Source of the DNA: Tumebacillus lacus
GTDB lineage: Bacteria > Bacillota > Bacilli > Tumebacillales > Tumebacillaceae
Assembly (NCBI RefSeq): GCF_026410385.1
Contig: NZ_JAPMLT010000004.1
Location: 1 to 64,000 of the forward strand
Reading direction: 5' to 3'
Length of the DNA stretch: 64,000 nt
This document shows positions 17,684-28,288 of this stretch, one piece after another. Made by a program: the position numbers and the translations under genes. Position 1 is the first letter of the stretch, and every line of letters starts with the position of its first letter. Under the pieces are notes generated by a model. That model was not told the origin of the DNA, made no database searches, and was given only the letters and a program-made list of their open reading frames with translations.

Positions 17684-19795
17684 ATGAAGAGCAGCTCATG
17701 GAGTGTTCGGTGGAAAAGCACCGTCGGGATCGCAGCCGTCACCTTGCTCGCCGGGATCGTTCCCAGCCCTTGGACAGCTCTGCACAGCGCAGAAGCGGCC
17801 ATCAGCGTCAGCGGCTCTACGCCGCTTCGCGTCGGATTGATGGTCAAGTCCGGTTCCTATAACAAAACGACCGACACGGTCACCCTGCAGGGGCGGGCCG
17901 GTTTAAGCGTCGGTTTCTATAGCAATGGCGCGTTTCGCTCCCTCTACGAAGCGAGCAGTGCCGTCCAGACTTCACTGGACAACTATTTCATCGCCGTCGG
18001 GGAGTACGCAACCTACAACGATGCGCTCGCCAAAGCGGACCAACTGGACAACATCGGCCTCTCCGCCGACATCTACGTCGAGACGCGGGCCGGCAAAAAA
18101 GTCTATCAGCTCGTCAACGGCTACTATGAACGCCAAACACAGGCAGACGCCGTCCTCGCCAAGATCCGCTCCTCCTTTGGCACGGCCACGCTCAAAGGCT
18201 ATCACCGCCTGACGACCGGCAAACTGAGCGGCCAGCAGGCGGCGGAGGCGAAAGCGAACGACCTGCGCGCTGCCGGGTTTGACGCTTATCCGCTGGCTCG
18301 CCGCGACGGTTCCTACGAAGTCTGGGTCGGCAACGAAGCCACTGCCGCCGCCCGCGACGCGCTCAAAGCGAGCGTGCAGTCGAAAACCGGGATGACGCTC
18401 GGCAACGCCGACTACAATCCGGCCGACTATGTCATCGTCAAAACGGGCACCTTTAACGGCCAGCAGGTACCGCACGTGATCATCTGCTCGTCCAAAGAAG
18501 AAATCGCCTTCGTCCCGAAAGGCAGCCCGGCTGTCACCAAGGTCTACGAAAAGGCCGGTCTCGAATATCGGGGCGCGATGTTGATCCAAGGCTACAACGA
18601 AATGCCCAACCTGATCAACTACATCCCGCTCGATCAATACCTGTACGGCGTCCTGCCGCAGGAGATGTCGACCGGCTGGCCGCTGGAAGCGCTCAAAGCA
18701 CAGGCGGTCGCTGCCCGCACCTATGCGGCGAGAGGCAACGGCTCCAACAAATGGGGCGTCGCCGACCGCACCGACGACGTCTGGGATCAGGCGTACAAAG
18801 GGTACTCCATCGAGGCGGCCGACACCACGCAGGCGGTCAACGAAACGAAAGGCCAAGTGTTGACCAAAAACGGCGCCATGATCGAGGCGGTCTTCTCCTC
18901 GAACAACGGCGGCTGGAACGGCGATGCCCGCGAGATGTGGGGCTCTTCGGTCGACTACCTGACCGCTGTGCAAACGCCGCTCGACGCCTACCCGTCCGAG
19001 CGAGAACCGCTCTACTACCGCGTCGCTCTGCCCAGCGGCAAAGTCGGCTGGATCCGCGCCGACAAAGTCAGCAAAAGCGGCAAAAACGCCGCGGGCTTTG
19101 AAACGGGCACCATCAACACTGACGGACAGCCGGTCCGCCCGGTGCCCGACCTCTATGCGCCGGTGGCTGTCTCCGCCGTGAAAGGCTGGCGCGTCGTCAT
19201 CCTCGGCGAGGAGCGCGAGTACAACACGTACAACTGGCAGCGCGGCCCGTACTCGCCGTCCGACATCCAGCGGATGATCAACGGCAACCAAGCGGGCGGC
19301 TATCCGACAGTCGGCGGGCCGGTCTATGACCTGCGCGTTTCCAAATGGGGACAGGGCGGCCGCATGATGCAGATCACCGCCGACGGCAAAGCGATCACCG
19401 CGCCGTCCCCCGACTACTACCGTGCGCTCTTCGACGACATGTGGAGCACCCGCGTGACGATCGAGCAACAGGGCACGTACACCGTGCTCGGTGCAAACGG
19501 CACGAAAAGCGAGTACCCGAGCGCCAAGTTGAAAGGTCAGACGCTGCACGTCGCGTCCGCGAGCGGCGTGACCTCGGCGGTGAACGGGACCAACGAGGAG
19601 TTTGTCCTCGTCAACGGACAAGGAAAGAACCGCGTCGCCAAGAAAAACCAATCCTACGTCCTGCACGGTTTTGGCTGGGGCCACGGCCTTGGCATGTCCC
19701 AATGGGGCGCGCATGGAATGGCGAAAAATGGGTATACCTATGACCGGATACTGGCACACTACTACCAAGGGGTCACCTTGACGCCGAAACAGTAA
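17684..19795 (+). CDS. SpoIID/LytB-domain secreted protein with SPOR-like repeats
   Basis: A 703-residue exported protein. A signal peptide (about 1-38) is followed by two SPOR-like segments (about 100-245, e.g. YFIAVGEYATYNDALAKADQ). The SpoIID domain starts near 290 (NYIPLDQYLYGVLPQEMSTG at about 311, LKAQAVAARTYA) and ends with HGFGWGHGLGMSQWGAHGMA at about 660. SpoIID is a lytic transglycosylase acting on denuded glycan during engulfment; this long form with SPOR repeats resembles SpoIID/LytB paralogs. ATG 17684 has GAAGGAGAC 6 bases before it. It lies 18 bp ahead of queA, so it probably leads that operon. Confidence 0.87.
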   Translation: MKSSSWSVRWKSTVGIAAVTLLAGIVPSPWTALHSAEAAISVSGSTPLRVGLMVKSGSYNKTTDTVTLQGRAGLSVGFYSNGAFRSLYEASSAVQTSLDNYFIAVGEYATYNDALAKADQLDNIGLSADIYVETRAGKKVYQLVNGYYERQTQADAVLAKIRSSFGTATLKGYHRLTTGKLSGQQAAEAKANDLRAAGFDAYPLARRDGSYEVWVGNEATAAARDALKASVQSKTGMTLGNADYNPADYVIVKTGTFNGQQVPHVIICSSKEEIAFVPKGSPAVTKVYEKAGLEYRGAMLIQGYNEMPNLINYIPLDQYLYGVLPQEMSTGWPLEALKAQAVAARTYAARGNGSNKWGVADRTDDVWDQAYKGYSIEAADTTQAVNETKGQVLTKNGAMIEAVFSSNNGGWNGDAREMWGSSVDYLTAVQTPLDAYPSEREPLYYRVALPSGKVGWIRADKVSKSGKNAAGFETGTINTDGQPVRPVPDLYAPVAVSAVKGWRVVILGEEREYNTYNWQRGPYSPSDIQRMINGNQAGGYPTVGGPVYDLRVSKWGQGGRMMQITADGKAITAPSPDYYRALFDDMWSTRVTIEQQGTYTVLGANGTKSEYPSAKLKGQTLHVASASGVTSAVNGTNEEFVLVNGQGKNRVAKKNQSYVLHGFGWGHGLGMSQWGAHGMAKNGYTYDRILAHYYQGVTLTPKQ

Positions 19796-19813
19796 GAGAG
19801 GACCTGACTTTAT

Positions 19814-20836
19814 ATGCGCGTGGATGAATTTGATTTTGAATTGCCCAAAGAACTGATCGCCCAATCGCCGCTCCAAGAGCGCACTTCGTCGCGATTGATG
19901 GCGTTGAACAAGCAGACGGGCGAGATCGCCCATCATAGATTCTCTGATCTGATCGAATTTTTGCGACCGGGGGACACGCTGATCTTGAACGACACGCGGG
20001 TCATCCCGGCCCGCCTGTTCGGAGTGAAGCCGGACACGGGCGCAAAGGTCGAGTTTTTGCTTTTGACCGAAAAGGAAAAGGACACCTGGGAGATCCTCGT
20101 CAAGCCGGGCAAGAAAGTCCGCCCGGGCATGACCGTCTCCTTCGGTGACGGGCTGTTGACGGCAGAAGTGCTGGACATGACCGAGGAAGGCGGACGTATC
20201 GTCCGCTTTTCCTATGACGGCATCTTCTTGGAGATCTTGGAAAAACTGGGCGAAATGCCGTTGCCGCCGTACATAACCGAACAACTGGACGATGCGGAGC
20301 GCTACCAGACCGTCTTCAACCGCCATGCCGGATCGGCTGCGGCTCCGACGGCCGGTCTGCATTTTACCCGCGAGTTTCTCGATCAGATCCGCGCCAAAGG
20401 CATCGACACAGGCTTTGTCACGCTGCACGTCGGCCTGGGTACATTCCGTCCGATGTCGGCGGAGACCACCGAGGAGCATAAAATGCACGCCGAGTGGTAC
20501 GACATGCCGCAGGAGACGGCCGATCTGATCGCCCGCACCAAAGCGCGCGGCGGCCGTGTGGTTGCCGTCGGCACCACCGCGTGCCGGACGCTGGAGACGG
20601 TCGGCATGACCGGGGAGATCCGGGCGGCCAGCGGGTGGACCGACATCTTCATCCATCCGGGCTACCGGTTCACCGTCGTCGATGCGCTGGTGACCAATTT
20701 CCACCTGCCCAAATCGACGCTGGTGATGTTGGTCTCCGCCCTCGCCGGACGGGAGCAGATCCTGAACGCCTATGAAGAAGCAGTCAAGGAACGCTACCGC
20801 TTCTTCTCCTTTGGCGACGCGATGTTTATTTATTAG
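19814..20836 (+). CDS. queA: tRNA preQ1(34) S-adenosylmethionine ribosyltransferase-isomerase QueA
   Basis: A 340-residue QueA. Family hallmarks are [12 protein letters not shown] at the start, [28 protein letters not shown], and the C-terminal [13 protein letters not shown]. It transfers the ribosyl part of SAM to preQ1 at tRNA position 34, making epoxyqueuosine. The gene pair queA-tgt gives the two steps in order. Confidence 0.97.
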   Translation: MRVDEFDFELPKELIAQSPLQERTSSRLMALNKQTGEIAHHRFSDLIEFLRPGDTLILNDTRVIPARLFGVKPDTGAKVEFLLLTEKEKDTWEILVKPGKKVRPGMTVSFGDGLLTAEVLDMTEEGGRIVRFSYDGIFLEILEKLGEMPLPPYITEQLDDAERYQTVFNRHAGSAAAPTAGLHFTREFLDQIRAKGIDTGFVTLHVGLGTFRPMSAETTEEHKMHAEWYDMPQETADLIARTKARGGRVVAVGTTACRTLETVGMTGEIRAASGWTDIFIHPGYRFTVVDALVTNFHLPKSTLVMLVSALAGREQILNAYEEAVKERYRFFSFGDAMFIY

Positions 20837-20848
20837 GGAAGCACTTGA

Positions 20849-21988
<1,140 letters not shown>

Positions 21989-22019
21989 GTAGATAGTTTT
22001 CAAGGGGGTTATTTGTAGA

Positions 22020-22283
22020 ATGAACGCAATGCTGACTCAAATCCTGCCGTTCCTGCTGATCTTCGTCGTGTTTTACTTCCTGCTGATCCGTCCGCAGCAA
22101 AAGCGCCAAAAAGAGCGCGCTGCGATGCTGAACGCGGTACAAAAAGGCGACAAAGTCGTCACCATCGGCGGTCTGCACGGCACGGTCGACGCTCTGGATG
22201 ACACCACCATCACCCTGCGCGTCAACGAAGGCACCAAGCTCACCTTCGAACGTTCGGCGATCAACACCGTCAAGAAAGACTAG
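22020..22283 (+). CDS. yajC: Preprotein translocase accessory subunit YajC
   Basis: An 87-residue protein with one N-terminal membrane helix (ILPFLLIFVVFYFLLIRPQQ), the family's RPQQKRQKE motif, and a small cytoplasmic domain (VQKGDKVVTIGGLHGTV). YajC associates with SecDF-YidC. It follows tgt as in most bacteria; secDF lies 7 kb downstream. Confidence 0.95.
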   Translation: MNAMLTQILPFLLIFVVFYFLLIRPQQKRQKERAAMLNAVQKGDKVVTIGGLHGTVDALDDTTITLRVNEGTKLTFERSAINTVKKD

Positions 22284-22309
22284 TTGACCGTTACATAGCC
22301 GATCCAAAG

Positions 22310-22347
22310 AAACAGCGGCCCTCCTGTGGAGAGACCGCTGTTTTTTA
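22310..22347. terminator. Bidirectional terminator between yajC and the TIGR04086 gene
   Basis: AAACAGCGG pairs with CCGCTGTTT, with an inner CTCC/GGAG helix, and ends in TTTTTT. Confidence 0.85.
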
Positions 22348-22743
22348 CTTCTTCAAATTGACTCCGATCATGCCGCCGAACGCGCCGATCAGTCCCATCA
22401 GCACCGTCTGGAACAGATTGTTTGCGTTGAAGACGGGACCTGCCACCATCAAAAGTCCCAGTGCGGTGATCAGGATCGCGTACGCGAGGCCGGTGATCCC
22501 GCCGTAGTACCACCCTTTGTTGCCCGCTTGCCGGGCGGCCATCATCGAGCCGACGACGACCGCCACCATGTTCAGCACATAAGTGATCGTCGACAGTTTG
22601 GCTTCCGCGACAGACGTCCAGCCCATGACGAGCGTCGTGATCAAGATCGAGACAAGTGCGGTAACAAAAGACGCGACCAGCCCGTAGATGATGGGAGCGC
22701 CGTTCAAGGATGGGGCGTATTCACTGAACGATTTGTTTTTCAA
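22345..22743 (-). CDS. TIGR04086 (YrzE-like) membrane protein
   Basis: A 132-residue protein with four hydrophobic helices and the family's GSMMAARQAGNKGWYYGGITG motif (given here as 20 residues or fewer). The position between yajC and yrbG-like genes matches yrzE in B. subtilis. TTG 22743 is preferred because TTGGAGGTGG lies 7 bases upstream; the frame remains open to an ATG at 22785. Function unknown. Confidence 0.8.
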   Translation of the reverse strand: MKNKSFSEYAPSLNGAPIIYGLVASFVTALVSILITTLVMGWTSVAEAKLSTITYVLNMVAVVVGSMMAARQAGNKGWYYGGITGLAYAILITALGLLMVAGPVFNANNLFQTVLMGLIGAFGGMIGVNLKK

Positions 22744-22877
22744 GGCATCCACCTCCAAATATAACTGGATTTTTCTTCGCTTCATGTATATTCGCTTGTA
22801 CCTCTGGACATGATGGAAAGTGCCGAACTCTGACAGGATATGCAGTTGATACGCACCCGGACATGCAGCATTCGGTC

Positions 22878-22911
22878 ACCTCTTCGCCTCAAGGCGGGGA
22901 GGTTTTTTTTA
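22878..22911 (+). terminator. Strong intrinsic terminator without an obvious upstream gene
   Basis: ACCTCTTCGCC (22878-22888) pairs with GGCGGGGAGGT (22893-22903), with GU pairs, and is followed by TTTTTTTT. The nearest upstream gene reads away from it, so it must end a short transcript or attenuate the GGDEF gene. Confidence 0.8.
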
Positions 22912-23023
22912 TTTATTTTTTCTTTCAGTGTGTTTTGAAAATTCATCCTACCTAAAGAGCAGGAAAAAAGTCCTGTTTAGTAGAATTAACAGAGACTGAT
23001 CGAATTCGGGGAGATGAGCAACT

Positions 23024-25174
23024 GTGAAATGGACGAGTACCAAAGCGTACCAATACACGATCATACTGCTGGCGCTGTTTTGCTTGGCAAACGGGTTTTG
23101 GCAACGCGATACGTTGTTTGCCGCTCAGATCATCCCGCTTCTTTTGCTCGGTATCCTCGTCGAAACGATTCACATCCCCCTGCATCGCGCCTATGGCACG
23201 CTGACGTACGGTGTCGTGCTCGGCACTTTGATCTTGTACGGGGCGCACACAGCCGCTCTGCTCGTCTTTACGGCCGGTGTCGTCGCCGACCGGGTCAAGC
23301 GGGTCAAGCGGGACTTTATCGTGACGTTGTTTAACTCCTCGCAGTTTACCTTGTGCGTGTATGCGGCGGCTGAGGTGTATCACTGGCTGGGTGGTTCGAG
23401 CGATCCAAATGAGGTGCTGACGCCGGGCAACCTGTTGGTGATGATCCCCGTGACCATCACGTACCTGGCGATGAATCATATTCAGGTCTTTACTTTGTTC
23501 ATCATTCGGGGCGACAGACTGGAGCGCTCCGATGTGATGAAACTGATCACCAACGACGCGCTGAACTATCTGGTCACGGCGCCGTTTGCTCTCTTTATGC
23601 TGTTGTTTGCCGCCGACATGTCGGTGCTGTTTGTGATCTTTGCTCCGCTGCTGCTACTCGGGCAGGTGCTCAAATTGTACCGACGGATCACGCTGATCAA
23701 TCAGGTGCATGAGACGGTGCACACCTTGCAGAGCGTGTTCGACCTGCCGACGGTGTATCAGACGATCACCGCGTCTGCCGAGCGGCTGACCGGCTGCAGC
23801 GCCGCGGTGCTGTGGGTGTTGCGCGAAGATCGCCTCTTCCCGGTGACGCTCAGTGACGACTCCTTGACCGACCGGGTGCCGTGGGACGGCCTGTTGCTCG
23901 ACGAATCGGGCATCGTCGCCAACGCGATACACACCCAGGCGGTGCAGACGATCCATGACGTGTCCAAGGACAAGCGGGGAAGGTCGATCAAGGTCAACGA
24001 CCGCTTCCACTCGGTGATGGTCGTGCCGCTGCGAGCGCGCGACCGGGTGCTTGGCATCATCACTTGCTACGGTCTGCGCCCGTTCGCCTTTTCCCCCGAT
24101 CAGCGCGAGATGGTGACGATGATGGCAGGTCAAGTGGGCGTGATCATCGAGAACGCCAATCTCTACAGCGAACTGCAAGAAGCCACGTTGCGCGATCCGG
24201 GGACGGGACTTTATAACTACAGATTTTTCTATGAAGAACTTTCGCGCCGCTTTGCTCATGTGAAAGCGGCGGGGAAGCCGCTGTCGATCGTCGTGCTCGA
24301 TATCGATCATTTCAAAAAATACAACGACACGTACGGCCATGTGGTCGGCGATGAAGTGTTGCGCCAGACCGGCCAAGTCATTTTGCGCACCGTCGGCGAC
24401 CGCGGCGTGGTGGCCCGCTACGGCGGCGAGGAGTTTGCCATCCTGCTCGACCTGCCGCTGGAGCAGGCCAAACAGACGGTGGAGCACATCCGCCGCGCCG
24501 TCGCGCACAACCGCTTTGAGTATCAAGGCTATGTGGTGCAGGGCGTGACGATCTCCGCAGGTTTGGCGAGCTACCCGGAGCACGACCAAAATGAGAAAGA
24601 GCTGCTGGAAAAGGCGGACCAGGCGATGTACTGGGGAGCCAAGCAGCGCGGGCGTAACAAGATCGCCGTGTACACCCCCGACTTTGATGCGCATCTGTTC
24701 GTCGACCAACTGACCGGGCTGTACACGCACCACTACCTGCGGATCAAACTGCTGGAAGAGTACTCGGCCCGCATGGGGGAGGAGAGCCCGTATGCGCTGC
24801 TGTTCTTCAACGTCGTCGGATTTGAGAGCATCAACCGCAACTTCGACTTTGAAGCGGGCAACCACGTGCTGCGCGAGATCTCGATGATCCTCAAACAGCA
24901 CGTCCGCCACGCCGAGATCGCCACCCGCTACGGCGGTGACCAGTTCTTGCTGTTCATCCCCGGCATCGAGCGGATCGAGGCGGAGCGGATCAGCGAGCGG
25001 CTGGTCAAAGCGATCTCCCAGCACCCGTTCCGCGTCCGTGACAACGTGATCGTGCGCGTGCGGGTCAGGGCCGACATCGTCGTCCATCCGGTCGATGTGG
25101 CCGATACGCAAGGTCTGCTCGCTCAGATCCCGGATACGTTTTTGCAACTGTCCGGGAAATACGTGCAGGTGTAA
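23024..25174 (+). CDS. Membrane GAF-GGDEF-GGDEF diguanylate cyclase-like protein
   Basis: A 716-residue protein. About six N-terminal hydrophobic helices (1-210) form a membrane sensor, followed by a GAF domain (about 235-385). The first GGDEF domain (about 395-555) has LDIDHFKKYNDTYGH and an intact RYGGEEF (about 466), so it can make cyclic di-GMP. The second (about 565-716) starts DQLTGLYTHHYL but carries YGGDQF (about 637), so it is likely inactive or regulatory. GTG 23024 follows GGGGAG. It is inserted between genes that are adjacent in B. subtilis. Confidence 0.9.
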   Translation: MKWTSTKAYQYTIILLALFCLANGFWQRDTLFAAQIIPLLLLGILVETIHIPLHRAYGTLTYGVVLGTLILYGAHTAALLVFTAGVVADRVKRVKRDFIVTLFNSSQFTLCVYAAAEVYHWLGGSSDPNEVLTPGNLLVMIPVTITYLAMNHIQVFTLFIIRGDRLERSDVMKLITNDALNYLVTAPFALFMLLFAADMSVLFVIFAPLLLLGQVLKLYRRITLINQVHETVHTLQSVFDLPTVYQTITASAERLTGCSAAVLWVLREDRLFPVTLSDDSLTDRVPWDGLLLDESGIVANAIHTQAVQTIHDVSKDKRGRSIKVNDRFHSVMVVPLRARDRVLGIITCYGLRPFAFSPDQREMVTMMAGQVGVIIENANLYSELQEATLRDPGTGLYNYRFFYEELSRRFAHVKAAGKPLSIVVLDIDHFKKYNDTYGHVVGDEVLRQTGQVILRTVGDRGVVARYGGEEFAILLDLPLEQAKQTVEHIRRAVAHNRFEYQGYVVQGVTISAGLASYPEHDQNEKELLEKADQAMYWGAKQRGRNKIAVYTPDFDAHLFVDQLTGLYTHHYLRIKLLEEYSARMGEESPYALLFFNVVGFESINRNFDFEAGNHVLREISMILKQHVRHAEIATRYGGDQFLLFIPGIERIEAERISERLVKAISQHPFRVRDNVIVRVRVRADIVVHPVDVADTQGLLAQIPDTFLQLSGKYVQV

Positions 25175-25177
25175 GGA

Positions 25178-25364
25178 GAAAAACGCGTCGTTCCGCCACA
25201 CGGGGAACGACGCGTTTTATTGTCTGGCGAGTATGCGTGAGTGGTTAGAAAAACGCGTTGTTCCACTGCACGGGGAACCACACGTTTTTTTATTTGTCAG
25301 GCAAGTATGCGCGGAGTGGTTGGAAGAGCGCGTTGTATCGCCACACAGCAACCATGTGTTTTTT
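25178..25364 (+). repeat. Three tandem terminator-like hairpin units
   Basis: Unit 1: stem 25180-25194 with 25204-25218, 15 bp perfect (AAAACGCGTCGTTCC). Unit 2: 25250-25264 with 25274-25288, slightly mismatched, then T7. Unit 3 from 25325, more decayed (CGCGTTG with CAACCATGTG), then T7. Linkers are also alike (GAGTATGCGTGAGTGGTTAG against CAAGTATGCGCGGAGTGGTT). Spacing is 70 then 75 bp. They fill the gap between the GGDEF and DUF421 genes. Confidence 0.85.
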
Positions 25365-25427
25365 TATTTCCTTTCGAGTTGATACTACCCCTAGACATAG
25401 CGACAGGCGGAAAGGAGGAGCTGCGCG

Positions 25428-26108
25428 GTGGACGGAGTGGGAATGTTGATGTTTCGGGTGGTGGCGATGTACTTTGTGATCTTGCTGTCGATGCGGCTGA
25501 TGGGGAAGCGGGAGATCGGCCAACTGTCGATCTTTGATCTCGTCGTCTCGATCATGATCGCCGAATTGGCAGCCATGTCGCTGGAAGACCCGGAAGTCCC
25601 GATGATGCGGGGCATTGCGATCATCGCGTTGCTGGTCATTTTGCAGATCGTGATGTCGTATCTGACGCTCAAATCGGTGACGTTGCGCTATCTGATCGAA
25701 GGACGGCCGACACTGTTGATCGCCAACGGCGAGATCCGAGATTCGGAGATGCGCCGCACGCGTTATTCGATGAGCGATCTGATGACGCAACTGCGGGAAA
25801 AAAACATCGCGACGGTCAACGATGTGGAATTTGCCGTGTTGGAGACGACCGGCAAACTCAGCGTGTTTCCGAAGGCGGACCGGCAGCCGCTCACGCCCAA
25901 AGACATCGGTCTTGTCGTGGGAAGGACCGGACTGCCGCTGGCGTTGATCGTCGACGGTGCGGTGATGGATGAAAATCTGGAGAAGATCGGCAAGACCCGC
26001 TACTGGCTGCGGCAGGAGTTAAAAAAGCACGGCCAGTACGATTTCACCAAGATCTTCTATTGTTCCATCGACAACGAGGGCAATCTGTTTTTCGACTTGA
26101 AGGACTGA
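25428..26108 (+). CDS. DUF421 (YetF/YrbG-like) membrane protein
   Basis: A 226-residue protein with N-terminal hydrophobic helices (MLMFRVVAMYFVILLSMRLM) followed by the DUF421 core: GKREIGQLSIFDLVVSIMIA, SDLMTQLREKNI, FAVLETTGKLSVFPK. The context between yajC/yrzE-like and spoVB is that of yrbG. Some family members have been linked to spores; the biochemical role is unknown. GTG 25428 follows an AAAGGAGGAG ribosome site. Confidence 0.9.
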   Translation: MDGVGMLMFRVVAMYFVILLSMRLMGKREIGQLSIFDLVVSIMIAELAAMSLEDPEVPMMRGIAIIALLVILQIVMSYLTLKSVTLRYLIEGRPTLLIANGEIRDSEMRRTRYSMSDLMTQLREKNIATVNDVEFAVLETTGKLSVFPKADRQPLTPKDIGLVVGRTGLPLALIVDGAVMDENLEKIGKTRYWLRQELKKHGQYDFTKIFYCSIDNEGNLFFDLKD

Positions 26109-26111
26109 ACG

Positions 26112-26151
26112 CAAAAACCGCCGCCCGGGAGAGTCCGGGGGCGGTTGTTTG
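26112..26151. terminator. Terminator between yrbG-like gene and spoVB
   Basis: A long GC-rich hairpin (AAAAACCGCCGCCCGG against CCGGGGGCGGTTGTTT) lies between converging genes. The minus-strand reading ends in TTTTT. Confidence 0.8.
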
Positions 26152-26165
26152 CGTCTCGTGCCTCA

Positions 26166-27749
26166 TCAGCGCAGGAACGGCACGACACGCAGCAGGCCGG
26201 CCAGCGGTTTGCCGACGCGGGGGATGCGGGAGATCGTGTGCAGCGTGAGGACGCGGAAGTAGTTCAGGAACAAGAAGTAGATCAGGAGTCCAAACAGCGT
26301 GCCGAGCGTGACCAGCCACACGTCGGACGTGCCGGGCGACAGGTTGCGAAACTCGACGAGGAACGTGCTGAGCAGGGCGGTGCCGATCAGGATCTTCATC
26401 GTTTCGATCAGGTTCACATAGAAGCCCAAGTGGCGGGTGACGGAGAGAAAATGCATCCCGGTCGTCACCGCCGCCGTCACCACCACCGCCCATGCCACAC
26501 CGTCGATGCCAAAGTGCGGATTGGGCACGAGATACCAGATGACGCCGAGTTTGAGCACGCTGCCGATGATCGAGTTGCGCATCGCTTCCCCGGCCCGGTT
26601 GATGCCTTGCAAGATCCCGGTCAGCGGCGCCTGCAGGTAGATGAGAAATCCGGCCGGTGCCATGATCGCCAGTATCGGCCCGACCGCCGGATCGCCAAAG
26701 ACGGCGCTCGACAGCTCGGTGGCGTACAGCGTGAGGATCGCCGACGTCGGAAAGCCGATCAGGGCGGTGAGGCGGAACGCTTGGTAGAGCCGCCGCTGCA
26801 CAAGCAGATGCTCCTTGGCGGCGACCGCCTCCGAGACGGACGGTACCAGCGTGGTGGACAGCGCGTAGGTGAACACCGTCGGCAGGATCAACAGCGCGAT
26901 CGCCATGCCTTGGTATTGGCCGTACAGCGTCGTCGCCATCCCGGCCGTCAGCCCCAGCGACACGAGGCAGCGGGTGACGAGGATCGGCTCCAGCGCGTAC
27001 GTGATCGAGCCGACGATCCGCGACATCGTGACGGGGACGGCGATCTCCAGGACTTGCGAGAACAGTTGTCCGCTCGTCAATTCTTTTTTCGGCGTGGAAG
27101 CTACCAGATGGTTGATCCGGAAGCGCGTGTAGTACTTGTACACCATGTACAAGAGGCCGGCCAGTTCGCCCAGCACCATGCCGATCATCGCACCGGCCGA
27201 GGCGTATTCCAGACCGTACGGCAGCAGGTAGGTGGCAAAGGCGAGCACCGTGCCGATCCGTACCGTCTGCTCCACGATGGATGCCACAGCACCGGGGGCC
27301 ATATTTTGCATGCCTTGAAAATAACCGCGCAGGATCGACGAGACGGCGATGATCGAGATGATCGGCGCCATCGCGATCAGCGTCCAATAGGCGCGAGGGT
27401 CGGTCAGCACATGCGTCGTCAGCCACGGGGCCAGCGCGAGCATCGCGGCTGTGCAGAGCACCGACAGGCCGAGTACCGTGCCCATCGACACGCGGACGAT
27501 CCGTTTGACACGGCGGACGTCCTCTTCAACCAACGCTTCGGCGACGAGTTTGGCGACGGCGGTCGGCAGTCCGGCTGTCGTCACCGTCAACACAAACATC
27601 AAGATCGGAAAGACGGTGTAAAACAGCCCGATGCCCTCCGCGCCGATCAACCGGGAGAGGAAAATCTTATAGACAAATCCCAGCACGCGGGTGATCAAGC
27701 TGGCAGCGACAAGGATGACAGCTCCTTTGAGAAAGGATTGTTTGTTCAT
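26166..27749 (-). CDS. spoVB: Stage V sporulation protein B, MOP-family flippase
   Basis: A 527-residue polytopic protein of the MATE/MurJ-like (MOP) superfamily with about 14 helices, starting MNKQSFLKGAVILVAASLIT and GFVYKIFLSRLIGAEGIGLF. SpoVB is needed for spore cortex, probably as a lipid-linked precursor flippase. ATG 27749 has a GGAG site upstream; an in-frame ATG at 27788 would add 13 polar residues. It diverges from comN, as in B. subtilis. Confidence 0.92.
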   Translation of the reverse strand: MNKQSFLKGAVILVAASLITRVLGFVYKIFLSRLIGAEGIGLFYTVFPILMFVLTVTTAGLPTAVAKLVAEALVEEDVRRVKRIVRVSMGTVLGLSVLCTAAMLALAPWLTTHVLTDPRAYWTLIAMAPIISIIAVSSILRGYFQGMQNMAPGAVASIVEQTVRIGTVLAFATYLLPYGLEYASAGAMIGMVLGELAGLLYMVYKYYTRFRINHLVASTPKKELTSGQLFSQVLEIAVPVTMSRIVGSITYALEPILVTRCLVSLGLTAGMATTLYGQYQGMAIALLILPTVFTYALSTTLVPSVSEAVAAKEHLLVQRRLYQAFRLTALIGFPTSAILTLYATELSSAVFGDPAVGPILAIMAPAGFLIYLQAPLTGILQGINRAGEAMRNSIIGSVLKLGVIWYLVPNPHFGIDGVAWAVVVTAAVTTGMHFLSVTRHLGFYVNLIETMKILIGTALLSTFLVEFRNLSPGTSDVWLVTLGTLFGLLIYFLFLNYFRVLTLHTISRIPRVGKPLAGLLRVVPFLR

Positions 27750-27930
27750 ATCGGCTCCGCTCCTATCTCCGAACTCATGGACCTTCATGCTACTTGTATG
27801 CGGGACGAGCGTGGAGTAGTCCCATTTTTCCAGACAGGTTCCGACAAAAGTTGCAGGAGAATGGGGGAGTGAGCACGAAATGAGACGATACGATACGAGA
27901 GTTTATGAGGGTCAAGAGGAGGCTTTGAGG

Positions 27931-28206
27931 ATGAGCGAGGAGCACGTACAGCCGGAAGAAGAACAGGTGGCACCGATCACCAGCGCGGAGATGAACCAGA
28001 TCATCGAGGACATCTGCAAGAGCAAGGCAGACGAACTGCGCATGCTCGGCATCGAGCGAGTGAGCGGTTATGACGTCTGGGAGTGCGTGTCTGCCAAGTA
28101 TAAAAAGGGCTTGCCCCCGCTGCACCAGCTGATCAACGACATCCTCACGCTAAAGTCGCACGCCTTCACCAATTGGTTGATGATTCAAATGTACAAAGGT
28201 CAATAA
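27931..28206 (+). CDS. comN: ComN-like post-transcriptional regulator
   Basis: A 91-residue cytoplasmic protein. The conserved part reads EMNQIIEDICKSKADELRML, GYDVWECVSAKYKKG and LPPLHQLINDILTLKSHAF. It matches the ComN/YrzD family, which in B. subtilis acts on comER mRNA, and has the same position between spoVB and secDF. ATG 27931 has AAGAGGAGG 9 bases before it; an in-frame ATG at 27880 lacks a good site. Confidence 0.85.
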   Translation: MSEEHVQPEEEQVAPITSAEMNQIIEDICKSKADELRMLGIERVSGYDVWECVSAKYKKGLPPLHQLINDILTLKSHAFTNWLMIQMYKGQ

Positions 28207-28227
28207 GCCAAAAACAGGCTGTCATAG

Positions 28228-28280
28228 CCCCCTCCCCTCGGCGCACACTACTCTTTGTAGGGAGCGAACAGGGGAGGGGG
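28228..28280 (+). promoter_or_regulatory. Hairpin that hides the ribosome site of the HD gene
   Basis: CCCCCTCCCCT (28228-28238) is a perfect 11-bp complement of AGGGGAGGGGG (28270-28280), which is the ribosome site of ATG 28289. A small inner stem CTAC/GTAG lies in the loop. The hairpin is followed by ATTTTC, so it may also work as a weak terminator for comN. Confidence 0.6.
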
Positions 28281-28288
28281 ATTTTCAT

